From positions 1-16,748 of the forward strand of contig JABGUA010000157.1 in assembly GCA_018646825.1 (NCBI GenBank): a stretch of DNA of 16,748 nucleotides, given 5' to 3'. The position numbers and the translations under genes were made by a program. This document shows positions 6,387-13,524 of the stretch, piece after piece. The notes beneath the pieces are model-generated. The model had not been told where the DNA came from. It saw only the letters and a list, made by a program, of their open reading frames with translations, and did not search any database. The DNA comes from Piscirickettsiaceae bacterium (lineage in GTDB: Bacteria; Pseudomonadota; Gammaproteobacteria; Nitrosococcales; Methylophagaceae). Within the stretch, counting starts at the first letter, position 1. Each line of letters begins with the position of its first letter.

Positions 6387-7906
6387 AATGGCAACTCCCC
6401 TTGAATAGGCTTGGCTTTAGCTGGTGTTTTCTTAGGCTTTTTAGGGCCATTATTTTTATTCATTGTTGATTTGCGACTAGCATGCTTAATCACGATTTGG
6501 CCTGTTTCTGGCTGATGGGCAGTATTCTTACAGATGCTGTATATTTTGTCTGATGCCGATTTACGCGCTGTTTTCTCATCAATAATCGGCATCGGGTACC
6601 CATTCATTTTACTTGGGCACTCCCATGGTTTATGAATATGCTTTGTTGACATGTTTCGTAATTCTGGCAGCCATTGTCGAATAAATATTCCCTCCGGATC
6701 ATGATCAATCCCTTGTTTAATTGGATTATTGATACGAATACTATTAATGCCCGTTGTACCAGATTGCATTTGAATTTGAGCATAATGAATACGCGGTTCG
6801 TAATCGACGAATAAACGGGCCAAATGTAAAGCCGGTTGCCGCCAATGCAACCAAAGGTGATAACTAGCAAAGCTGGCTAACATCGCCCGCATACGGAAAT
6901 TTATCCACCCGGTTGATATCAAAGCACGCATACAGGCATCGACCATAGGATAGCCGGTCAATCCTGTCTTCCATGCTTCAAAATGTTCGGCATTAAACAC
7001 CTGTTCACGCAAGTTGTTATAGGCTGAATGTAGATTTTCGAATTCAAGACACGTTTCATCCTCAAGTTTTTGGATGAAATGGCAATGCCATCGCAATCTT
7101 CCAGAATAAGACCGAATCGCACTTAACCACTTACGTTTACTCGCTGGTGGCCCATTTTTAAGTTCTTGTCTGCGTTGTTCTACAGCATGAAATACTTCAC
7201 GCATCGATAGTGTCCCAAAAGCAAGGTGGGATGACAGGCGAGAACAACTATCAAAAGCCGTGACCGGCGATGACATTTCTTTGGTATAACCTTCACCCCG
7301 TTGATATAAAAAACTGTTCAGCAGTGACAAAGCTTCCGAACGCCCACCTTGTTGGCAAGCAGTATAATTATCATCTTTCAGACCTAGCATTTTAGCTGAA
7401 GGCAAGAAATCTGAATCGTGTTCAATTTTATTGATTTTGTCTGTGGCAAGTAGCAGTGGCTTGTTCATTAATGCATGCCAGTGCGATGCCCAACCATTTC
7501 TCTCTTTTAAGTGTCTTATGACGCCGTTTTGTACAGGTTGATGCCATAAGATATTACTTTTTTTGATCCAAGCTTTTACACGTTGATCTCGGCTGTATGT
7601 CCAACCATTCCATGTTTCTTGATGTGACCATAAAGCCGTAATTGAATTGATTGAATCTAGTTGTTGTAAAACATCAACAGCATCGCCGACTTTGATGATT
7701 AAGCGCTGGCCTATTTTCTGTAATACCTGATCTAATTCCGCTAGACAATCTGTTAAAAACTGATACTGCCTTCGGTTCATATCAGCTTGATTCCACAACA
7801 CAGGCTCTAATATATACAAAGGTAATAAATCACCATTTTGCGCTGCCATTGCTAACGCGGCGTTATCTTGTATACGCAGATCGCGTTTAAACCAAACAAC
7901 CTGCAT
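6383..7906 (-). CDS. Cryptochrome/photolyase family protein (COG0415) with basic C-terminal tail
   Basis: Blue-light flavoprotein, likely a CPD photolyase or photoreceptor. The 507-aa protein has an N-terminal Rossmann antenna domain (MQVVWFKRDLRIQDNAAL) and a C-terminal FAD domain: SHLAFGTLSMREVFH, TGYPMVDACMRAL (317-329), STGWINFRMRAMLASF (331-346), GTTGINSIRINNPIKQG, DHDPEGIFIRQWLPEL. By-eye alignment with E. coli photolyase places Ile378 where the flavin-proximal Trp382 would be, so the classic electron-transfer triad is altered. From about residue 475 a lysine-rich, probably disordered tail follows and ends in QGELPF. The ATG overlaps the stop of the SDR gene by 1 nt (TAATG), and its own stop overlaps the FeS photolyase start. 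Subclass and substrate cannot be settled by reading. Confidence 0.92.
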   Translation of the reverse strand: MQVVWFKRDLRIQDNAALAMAAQNGDLLPLYILEPVLWNQADMNRRQYQFLTDCLAELDQVLQKIGQRLIIKVGDAVDVLQQLDSINSITALWSHQETWNGWTYSRDQRVKAWIKKSNILWHQPVQNGVIRHLKERNGWASHWHALMNKPLLLATDKINKIEHDSDFLPSAKMLGLKDDNYTACQQGGRSEALSLLNSFLYQRGEGYTKEMSSPVTAFDSCSRLSSHLAFGTLSMREVFHAVEQRRQELKNGPPASKRKWLSAIRSYSGRLRWHCHFIQKLEDETCLEFENLHSAYNNLREQVFNAEHFEAWKTGLTGYPMVDACMRALISTGWINFRMRAMLASFASYHLWLHWRQPALHLARLFVDYEPRIHYAQIQMQSGTTGINSIRINNPIKQGIDHDPEGIFIRQWLPELRNMSTKHIHKPWECPSKMNGYPMPIIDEKTARKSASDKIYSICKNTAHQPETGQIVIKHASRKSTMNKNNGPKKPKKTPAKAKPIQGELPF

Positions 7907-8625
7907 TAGGGTGTGATCTCTTCACCATCCCATGCGAAAAAATTTCCACTATCTCGGGGCGTTAGACCGGCTAGCACATCAAGCAGCTTTTCGGCTGAAT
8001 AGTCTGGCGTGAACAGCTGTCCTTCTGGCACATTGTTTTGAAACGGCTTGGTTAATTGACTGTCCACTGTACCGGGATGTAGCCCGACTATAATCACTTC
8101 TTTGTTGCGTCTGCCAATTTCAATGGCCGCATTTTTAATGATCATATTGAGTGCCGCCTTTGATGCACGATATGAATACCATCCCCCTAATTGATTATCT
8201 GAAATACTACCAACTCGAGCCGACAACACGGCAAACATTGATCGTTTTTCTTTATTTAAAATAGGTATGAAATGCTTGGCGATGATAGCCGGTATTATTG
8301 TGTTAACTGAGAACAGGTATTGAAATTTTTCAACGGATAACTCTTTTAGAGATTTTTCAGGTTTTACATTGTCGTCATGAAGTATGCCGGTGGCGACGAA
8401 GACTAAATCAAGGAGTATGTCTTTTGAAGCCAAAACAGCCGCTTGTTCAATCGACTTTTCACTATGATAGTCAATCGTATTGACTTGCACATTTTGATGC
8501 TCAAAGTTCAGTGCTTTTTGAGAAAAAGCATGAATTTTAGCATCTGGGTTAGATATGGCGAGTTGATTTACCAAAGCGCTGCCTATTGCACCGGAACACC
8601 CTATAATTACAATGTTTTTTAACAT
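7906..8625 (-). CDS. SDR family oxidoreductase in the photolyase operon
   Basis: A 239-aa short-chain dehydrogenase/reductase of the small C-factor/CsgA-like type. The nucleotide-binding glycine motif is GCSGAIG (9-15). VATGIL (77-82) stands at the NNAG position. Ser140 and the YxxxK pair Tyr152/Lys156 (YRASK) complete the catalytic set, and LHPGTVDSQLTKPF is the usual PG segment. It is first in the operon and overlaps the photolyase gene by 1 nt. SDR genes often accompany light-regulated photolyase genes in proteobacteria; the substrate is unknown. No Shine-Dalgarno and no strong promoter were seen in the 168 nt upstream, nor a TGTACA-type LitR box. Confidence 0.88.
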   Translation of the reverse strand: MLKNIVIIGCSGAIGSALVNQLAISNPDAKIHAFSQKALNFEHQNVQVNTIDYHSEKSIEQAAVLASKDILLDLVFVATGILHDDNVKPEKSLKELSVEKFQYLFSVNTIIPAIIAKHFIPILNKEKRSMFAVLSARVGSISDNQLGGWYSYRASKAALNMIIKNAAIEIGRRNKEVIIVGLHPGTVDSQLTKPFQNNVPEGQLFTPDYSAEKLLDVLAGLTPRDSGNFFAWDGEEITP

Positions 8626-8793
8626 GAATAGTTCTAGTTATCGTTAAAATGCACTTATTGACCTGAATCTAGACTGTCTTACTTTTATTTGAATCCAGCT
8701 TTGTTCATCTAAATGTCATTGTGTGAATAACGTCAGACCTAGATTTTAGGAAGATGTTTCATTCTGTTTAATCTCTGAGGCGGTTTTCTCGGC

Positions 8794-9795
8794 TTATTTC
8801 AATTTATACGCAATCGACATTGAGCCATATTGGGTTAAATCCTCAAGCTCCTCTTCAGAACGCGTATCAAGTATATTGGCATCATTTAAGGCTATTGTTA
8901 CCGAGAACTTACCCCATGAATAGGCTAAACCTGCTGTCATTCCCAGTCTTTCGTGATCATAGTCTATAGAACGGCTATCTCGGAACGTGTTGCCATCAGT
9001 ATAAATTTGATTAAATGTGTACCCTGCTGTCATACCGGCATAAATATACCAGCCGTTATCAATTGCAACTGGATTTGTCGTTCTTGAATTGTTAAGTAAA
9101 ACAGTAGCATACGAACGGCTTAAGCCTCTCCCGTAACGTAACACTACTCCCGTTTCTGCATAGCTTGATAATGTCCCAAGGCCCGCTTCGCTGTTCAATA
9201 ACATATCGAAATTCTGGCTGTCGGATACCCATGTTCGCCATAAGCGACCACGGCTTAACTGAAATACCGGTTCATTCTCAAGTTGTGTCCCCCAACCTTT
9301 AGGCTCATCAGACCCAATCCATTTATGGACGGTCTTTTGTGCTCTTTTTGCCCCAGCAGCCGGACCAACAATGCCTATCGTCGTCGCGAGTTTATCGGCA
9401 TAACTGTCTTCAACAGCCAAATATGTGGTGCTGAAGAAAAGTAAGCCTGAATAAGGTAGCTGATCTTCGTCTGGATTTTTTACTGTAATGTCATCAGGTG
9501 TCATCATGACCTGTCCGACACTATAGGCATTCACTGCTGCATTGAATTCTTTGTCTGGCAAGCTCCATAACAAAGGCCATACCATCTCGCTTGGCGTCGG
9601 TTGTGCTTCTGCAATACCGGTATCGTAGGCTGAAAAATAAACACCATTGGTATAGCCATTGTCGTTGCCCAAGAAAAGATCGTTATCTAAGGTGGCAGAG
9701 ACCCAATCCATATCCCATTCCCAGTCTGTTTCGGCATAGCTTGTATTGACAATGAAGGCTAAAAGTATTGCCAAAATGTGCTGATGGGGTTTCAT
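8794..9795 (-). CDS. lpxR: LpxR-like outer-membrane lipid A 3'-O-deacylase
   Basis: DUF2219/LpxR family beta-barrel, which in Salmonella removes the 3'-acyloxyacyl group of lipid A at the outer membrane. The 333-aa precursor has a signal peptide of about 21 residues (hydrophobic ILAILLAFIV, cleavage after SYA). The family signature is clear: LDNDLFLGNDNGYTNGVYFS (36-55, with Asn38, Asp39 and Ser55 at the catalytic and metal positions), LPYSGLLFF, and GPAAGAKRAQKTVHKWIG with the putative catalytic His157, then PKGWGTQLENEP. The C-terminus alternates hydrophobic and polar residues in barrel-strand fashion and ends SIAYKLK. It is apparently monocistronic and divergent from the pilU-like gene. 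Members outside enterics are often untested, so the activity is inferred. Confidence 0.88.
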   Translation of the reverse strand: MKPHQHILAILLAFIVNTSYAETDWEWDMDWVSATLDNDLFLGNDNGYTNGVYFSAYDTGIAEAQPTPSEMVWPLLWSLPDKEFNAAVNAYSVGQVMMTPDDITVKNPDEDQLPYSGLLFFSTTYLAVEDSYADKLATTIGIVGPAAGAKRAQKTVHKWIGSDEPKGWGTQLENEPVFQLSRGRLWRTWVSDSQNFDMLLNSEAGLGTLSSYAETGVVLRYGRGLSRSYATVLLNNSRTTNPVAIDNGWYIYAGMTAGYTFNQIYTDGNTFRDSRSIDYDHERLGMTAGLAYSWGKFSVTIALNDANILDTRSEEELEDLTQYGSMSIAYKLK

Positions 9796-9831
9796 CGCTT
9801 ATTTCTTTGTCCATTAGTTCAATGACGTGTG

Positions 9832-9840
9832 ATCATACCA
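9832..9840 (-). promoter_or_regulatory. Extended -10 (TGG-TATGAT) of the lpxR-like gene
   Basis: On the minus strand TGGTATGAT lies 36 nt before the lpxR ATG. It matches consensus at 5 of 6 and carries the TGN extension; no clear -35 is present. The spacing leaves a normal short leader, unlike the identical element at queA. Confidence 0.4.
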
Positions 9841-9862
9841 CTCCCTAGTGAGACGATTGGTG

Positions 9863-9889
9863 GCGTTAATTATTTAAACCTATTAACGC
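9863..9889. repeat. Perfect 8-bp inverted repeat, GCGTTAAT-N11-ATTAACGC
   Basis: The arms are 9863-9870 and 9882-9889. It lies in the lpxR/pilU divergent region, upstream of the lpxR -10. It has the form of an operator for a dimeric regulator or of a hairpin; no T run follows, so it is not a terminator. Confidence 0.5.
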
Positions 9890-9910
9890 TTATATAGACA
9901 GTGACTGAAA

Positions 9911-9928
9911 AAGTGAACCTCTTCACTT
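9911..9928. repeat. Perfect 7-bp inverted repeat, AAGTGAA-CCTC-TTCACTT
   Basis: The arms are 9911-9917 and 9922-9928 with a 4-nt loop. It lies midway between the divergent lpxR and pilU starts. It could be an operator or a stable small hairpin; a short T run follows in the minus direction. Confidence 0.45.
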
Positions 9929-9967
9929 AAAAATTTGCTCTTCCATGACATCATGCTGCGTAGTGAC

Positions 9968-9976
9968 TGATATAAA
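9968..9976 (+). promoter_or_regulatory. Extended -10 (TGA-TATAAA) for the pilU-like gene
   Basis: TGATATAAA matches the TGN extension plus a 5-of-6 -10 hexamer, 47 nt before the ATG at 10024. ATGACA at 9945 resembles a -35 but the 20-nt spacing is too long, so an extended -10 promoter is more likely. Confidence 0.45.
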
Positions 9977-9980
9977 ACCC

Positions 9981-10005
9981 GTTTAGTTTGCTCTGTTAAC
10001 TAAAC
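9981..10005 (+). repeat. 8-bp inverted repeat in the pilU leader, GTTTAGTT-N9-AACTAAAC
   Basis: The arms are 9981-9988 and 9998-10005. It begins 5 nt after the proposed -10 and ends 7 nt before the GAGG Shine-Dalgarno at 10013. It could be an operator at the transcription start or a leader hairpin affecting translation. Confidence 0.5.
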
Positions 10006-10023
10006 CTGTATTGAGGCAATACG

Positions 10024-11241
10024 ATGGAAAGAAATGAAGCGATGTCCTTAGTAGTTAAGCTACTAAGTATGATGTTGGAACAAGATGGTTCTGATTTATT
10101 TATAACGGCTGGCTTTCCGCCTGCTATTAAAATAAAAGGGGTTATGACCCCTCTGTCAAAGCACCCGCTCTCTGCTGAGGACGCACAAGCCATTACTCAG
10201 TCGGTAATGAACGATAAACAACTCAAACAATTCGAAGAAACCAAAGAATGTAATTTCGCGATTGCCCCTGCTGGTTTATGCCGTTTCCGTGTTAATGCTT
10301 ATGTGCAACAAGGCATGCTAGGTTTAGTCATCCGAGTCATTGCTTCTAAGATTCCTCAGATCGATGATTTAGGCCTCCCTGCTATTTTGAAAGACATTAT
10401 CATGACTCAAAATGGTTTGGTGGTCATGGTCGGTGGTACTGGTTCTGGTAAATCAACCTCGATGGCTGCGATGCTTGATCATCGTAATGAACATAGCTTT
10501 GGCCATATCATTACGGTTGAAGATCCCATTGAATATGTTCATCCGCATAAAAATTGCGTGATTATGCAGCGAGAAGTGGGCGTAGATACTGATAATTGGG
10601 AAGAAGCGCTACACAATACTTTACGCCAAGCACCCGATGTCATTGTCCTCGGTGAAATTCGTGACAAGAAAATCATGGATTTTGGTGTTGAATTTGCTCA
10701 AACAGGTCATTTAGCTTTGGCTACACTCCATGCCAATAATGCTAACCAAGCTATTGACCGAATTTTGGGCTTTTTCCCTTCAGAAAAACAAATTAAGTTG
10801 ATGCAGGATTTATCACTCAACTTACGCGCAATCATATCTCAACGTCTGATTAAAACCTTAGATGGTGGCCCTGTGGCTGCAATTGAAATATTAATCAATA
10901 CACCGCTTATTGCTGATTTGATATCCAAAGGTGATGTTTCTGGTGTTAAGGAAGTGATGACGCGTTCTCGTGAATTAGGTATGCAAACCTTTGACCAGGC
11001 GGTATTCGCTCTTTATCAGGCTGGGCGTATTAGTTACGACGAAGCGTTGAGAAATGCTGATTCTGTCAATGAAGTACGTCTTAAAATCAAATTGGCAAAA
11101 GAAGATGGTGGCCAAGATGCTAGTGATGACTTTGGCGCTGGCTTACAAGTTGAGGCTGACACCCAAAATACCGTTCAACAGCAACGCTCTAATGCCGCTT
11201 CTGTTAGCGCAGGTTTAGCTCTATTAGCCGATGATGATTAA
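10024..11241 (+). CDS. pilU: PilU-like type IV pilus retraction ATPase
   Basis: Hexameric cytoplasmic ATPase of the PilT/PilU family that powers pilus retraction and twitching with PilT. At 405 aa it is slightly longer than P. aeruginosa PilU (about 382). The N-terminal PAS-like domain includes GSDLFITAGFPPAIKIKG (22-39). Further on are Walker A GGTGSGKST (137-145), the Asp box VEDPIEYVH (165-173), Walker B DVIVLGE (205-211) and the His box GHLALATLHANN (228-239). DLFITAG and the C-terminal Asn-Asp-Asp-rich extension favour PilU over PilT. GAGG at 10013-10016 supports the ATG. The last 45 residues are polar, low complexity and probably flexible. A second family member follows 66 nt downstream, likely in the same operon. 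Confidence 0.92.
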   Translation: MERNEAMSLVVKLLSMMLEQDGSDLFITAGFPPAIKIKGVMTPLSKHPLSAEDAQAITQSVMNDKQLKQFEETKECNFAIAPAGLCRFRVNAYVQQGMLGLVIRVIASKIPQIDDLGLPAILKDIIMTQNGLVVMVGGTGSGKSTSMAAMLDHRNEHSFGHIITVEDPIEYVHPHKNCVIMQREVGVDTDNWEEALHNTLRQAPDVIVLGEIRDKKIMDFGVEFAQTGHLALATLHANNANQAIDRILGFFPSEKQIKLMQDLSLNLRAIISQRLIKTLDGGPVAAIEILINTPLIADLISKGDVSGVKEVMTRSRELGMQTFDQAVFALYQAGRISYDEALRNADSVNEVRLKIKLAKEDGGQDASDDFGAGLQVEADTQNTVQQQRSNAASVSAGLALLADDD

Positions 11242-11307
11242 AACTAGTTAGGCCAGTATGACTTTTAACCCTCCTCACAATATAAAATATTTAACACAAG
11301 CGAGAAC

Positions 11308-12741
11308 ATGATGGATATCAGCCCTTACGTAAGACTCATGATAGAAAAGAAAGCTGAGCATTTAATCTTTGATGCCGATCAAGCACCCCGGGTTTTATTA
11401 GATGGGCAAGAACGTACTGTTGGCCAACAAAACCTCAGTGACGAAATGCTGACTGTTATTTTTGAGGAGATCACTAACGATACCCAAAAATTACAGTTCT
11501 CTATTAATAAGAAAATTCGCTTTATCGCCTTTTTGCTCGGTGGCACTAGTCTCATCACAGAGATAACTGAAACGCCGACACAACAATTACAGATTTTAAT
11601 TACCCAAGACCAACGCGAAAATACGACGGTTATGGAAGTGCCAACCGGCATCAATGTTTTAGGCCATGCCCCTTCTGAAACTCTCAACCTTATCCCCTAT
11701 CTTAGTAAACTTGTTGAGATCAACGGTTCCGACTTATTCATTACGTCTGGTTCAGCGGTTAAAGCTAAAATTCATGGTGCCGCTATTGAACTTGATAGTT
11801 ATCTATTAACGCCTGAACTAAGCCAGTCTGCTGCTTATGGCATCATGTCTGAAGAACAAATTGCTGAATTTGAAGCGAATAAAGACATCGATTTTGCCAT
11901 CAGTTTACCTGACAACAGTACTCGTTTTAGGGTTAATGTATTTTATCAACGCCGTACTATCGGAGTTGTCCTTCGCTTAATACCAACCACTATCCCAACA
12001 GCAGAATCACTTGACTTACCCGATGTCTTATTAGACTTGGTGATGGCTAAACGTGGTTTATTATTAATGGTCGGCGGCACCGGATCAGGTAAATCAACCA
12101 CCATGGCTGCAATGATAAATCACCGTAACCATAATGCTGCAGGCCACATCCTCACTATTGAAGATCCGGTTGAATTCTCGCATCCAAATTTAAAATCTAT
12201 TGTCAATCAACGTGAAATTGGCATCGATACAATGTCTTATGCACGTGCTTTAAGAGCGAGCTTACGTGAAGCTCCCGATGTCATTCTTATTGGTGAGATT
12301 CGTGATCGTGAAACAATGGAAGCAGCGTTAGAACTATCTAATACAGGACACCTCTGTCTTTCTACTTTACATGCTAATAATGCAAACCAAGCGATGGAAC
12401 GTATTATTAATATGTTTCCACAGTCTCAGCACAAGCAATTATTTATGGATTTGTCGGCCAACCTAGGCGCAGTCGTTTCTCAACGTTTAATCCCAGACAG
12501 CAAGGGTCAACGTTGTGCCGCAATCGAAGTGTTAGTGAGTACACCGCATATTGCTAATTTGATCTTAAAAGGCGAATTGAATTCAATAAAAGAAGCAATG
12601 AATACCAGTGGTGCATCAGGCATGGTTACTTTTGATGAGGCCTTATTAAAACTTTATAAAGACAATCGGATATCGCTAGAAGAAGCCTTGCGTAATGCTG
12701 ATTCTCGCAATGATTTAGAAGCTAAAATCAACTTCGGATAA
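11308..12741 (+). CDS. Second PilT/PilU-type ATPase with a duplicated N-terminal domain
   Basis: A 477-aa retraction-type ATPase paralogous to its upstream neighbour. The core starts near residue 129 with PYLSKLVEINGSDLFITSGS, followed by Walker A GGTGSGKST (256-264), the Asp box IEDPVEFSH (284-292), Walker B DVILIGE (324-330) and the His box GHLCLSTLHANN (347-358). All catalytic motifs are intact. Residues 1-128 are extra compared with PilT/PilU. Residues 6-72 (beginning PYVRLMIEKKAEHLIF) line up by eye, without gaps, with residues 130-196, so the N-terminal domain looks duplicated and the first copy has lost its conserved motif. Two adjacent ATGs (11308 and 11311) follow GAGAA; the second is slightly better spaced. 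It is probably co-transcribed with the upstream gene. Whether it retracts pili or modulates its partner is unknown. Confidence 0.87.
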   Translation: MMDISPYVRLMIEKKAEHLIFDADQAPRVLLDGQERTVGQQNLSDEMLTVIFEEITNDTQKLQFSINKKIRFIAFLLGGTSLITEITETPTQQLQILITQDQRENTTVMEVPTGINVLGHAPSETLNLIPYLSKLVEINGSDLFITSGSAVKAKIHGAAIELDSYLLTPELSQSAAYGIMSEEQIAEFEANKDIDFAISLPDNSTRFRVNVFYQRRTIGVVLRLIPTTIPTAESLDLPDVLLDLVMAKRGLLLMVGGTGSGKSTTMAAMINHRNHNAAGHILTIEDPVEFSHPNLKSIVNQREIGIDTMSYARALRASLREAPDVILIGEIRDRETMEAALELSNTGHLCLSTLHANNANQAMERIINMFPQSQHKQLFMDLSANLGAVVSQRLIPDSKGQRCAAIEVLVSTPHIANLILKGELNSIKEAMNTSGASGMVTFDEALLKLYKDNRISLEEALRNADSRNDLEAKINFG

Positions 12742-12759
12742 AAGTACTAAAGGACGTTG

Positions 12760-12834
12760 ATGATTAAAATTGTTTTATGCGATCACTCATGCTTGAAGTC
12801 AGCCACTTCAAATGAATTAAATAACCTTGTCTAA
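12760..12834 (+). CDS. Possible 24-codon small ORF after the ATPase pair
   Basis: AAAGGA at 12749-12754 is a strong Shine-Dalgarno 5 nt before an ATG that opens a 24-codon frame (MIKIVLCDHS at its start). It begins 18 nt after the second ATPase stop in the same direction. The opening resembles the first strand of response regulators (MIKILLVDD), so it may be a truncated relic, or a real micro-peptide. It overlaps the 3' end of the convergent ANTAR gene and contains the hairpin at 12793-12811. Confidence 0.3.
   Translation: MIKIVLCDHSCLKSATSNELNNLV
12793..12811. repeat. Hairpin TTGAAGT-CAGCC-ACTTCAA between convergent genes
   Basis: A perfect 7-bp stem (12793-12799 and 12805-12811) with a 5-nt loop lies between the convergent ATPase and ANTAR genes. 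Neither side is followed by a T run, so it is at best a weak or factor-assisted terminator for either strand. Confidence 0.35.
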
Positions 12835-13419
12835 ATTGGCCGAATTGAGTAATTCGGTCGAGTCAATTACGCTTTGTGCCAATTTCGCTAACCGCATGTT
12901 TTGATTCATAGCACTGGTTCTAAGCATTGTGTATGCTTCATCTTCAGTACATTTTCGTTCAGCCATGACAATCCCCTTCGCGCGGTCAATTACTTTACGG
13001 TCTGCTAATGTCTCACGTAATTTATTCAGTTCCTTTTTTACTGATAAATTCTGTTTAAACCGTGCTAAAGCTGTACGCAAAATAGGTAAAACTCTATTTT
13101 CACTTAAGCCATCAACCACGTATGCACTGACACCGGCTTGAATTGCTGACTCAATCGCCTCACTGCCATCTGACTTAGTGAAGATAACTACCGGTAAGGG
13201 GTATTGTTCTTGGACTCGCGTCAATTGGTTCAATAACGGCTCATCCGGCGCCTTGATGCAAAGAATAATTAATTCCGGTGTTTTAATGTCAGCATTAATC
13301 AACGCCATCAATTTTTTTGCTTCATAAACGAGATGATACTCACTTCCTGCCAACGCCATATTAATTAGCTGGCTAGAATGGGTAGATTCACTTAATAAAA
13401 TAGTATTAATAGCCTTCAT
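12817..13419 (-). CDS. NasT/AmiR-like ANTAR-domain regulator with degenerate receiver
   Basis: A 200-aa protein of the AmiR/NasT type, which binds paired RNA hairpins and prevents transcription termination, classically in nitrate or amide operons. Residues 1-120 have a receiver-like fold (NTILLSES, LIILCIKAP, PLPVVIFTKSD). Residues 117-140 form a coiled coil, and residues about 131-187 are the ANTAR domain: LRETLADRKVIDRAKGIVMA, then TEDEAYTMLRTSAMNQNMRL. The phospho-acceptor Asp that normally follows the third strand is Cys54, and the acidic pocket is reduced to Glu11, so phosphorylation is unlikely; the switch may be protein binding, as with NasS or AmiC. No nasS-like gene is adjacent. GGTGA precedes the ATG. 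It converges on the ATPase operon. The RNA target is not identified. Confidence 0.88.
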   Translation of the reverse strand: MKAINTILLSESTHSSQLINMALAGSEYHLVYEAKKLMALINADIKTPELIILCIKAPDEPLLNQLTRVQEQYPLPVVIFTKSDGSEAIESAIQAGVSAYVVDGLSENRVLPILRTALARFKQNLSVKKELNKLRETLADRKVIDRAKGIVMAERKCTEDEAYTMLRTSAMNQNMRLAKLAQSVIDSTELLNSANLDKVI

Positions 13420-13428
13420 TTTTCACCA

Positions 13429-13524
13429 TTAAGATTTGAGTTTATATTGATTCGCCATATGCTTACATAATTGTTCGAAAGCACCCGATGCATCCTTCTT
13501 ATAAAGTAAACAAATCCTTTTCAT
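13429..13524 (-). CDS. Possible 31-codon ORF just upstream of the ANTAR gene
   Basis: An ATG at 13524 opens a 31-codon frame (MKRICLLYKK at its start, QYKLKS at its end) that stops 9 nt before the ANTAR ATG. No Shine-Dalgarno is seen and I recognise no family. It overlaps the nirB-like remnant in another frame, so it may be part of the same decayed locus. Translational coupling to the regulator is possible. Confidence 0.2.
   Translation of the reverse strand: MKRICLLYKKDASGAFEQLCKHMANQYKLKS

Noticed and set aside
6604..6870. 88-codon minus-strand ORF inside the photolyase gene.
   Set aside because: Out-of-frame shadow of a strongly conserved FAD domain; no ribosome site or recognisable domain.
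11379..11687. 102-codon minus-strand ORF opposite the N-terminal extension of the second ATPase.
   Set aside because: The sense frame continues seamlessly into the conserved ATPase core and has the expected repeat structure; the antisense product resembles nothing known.
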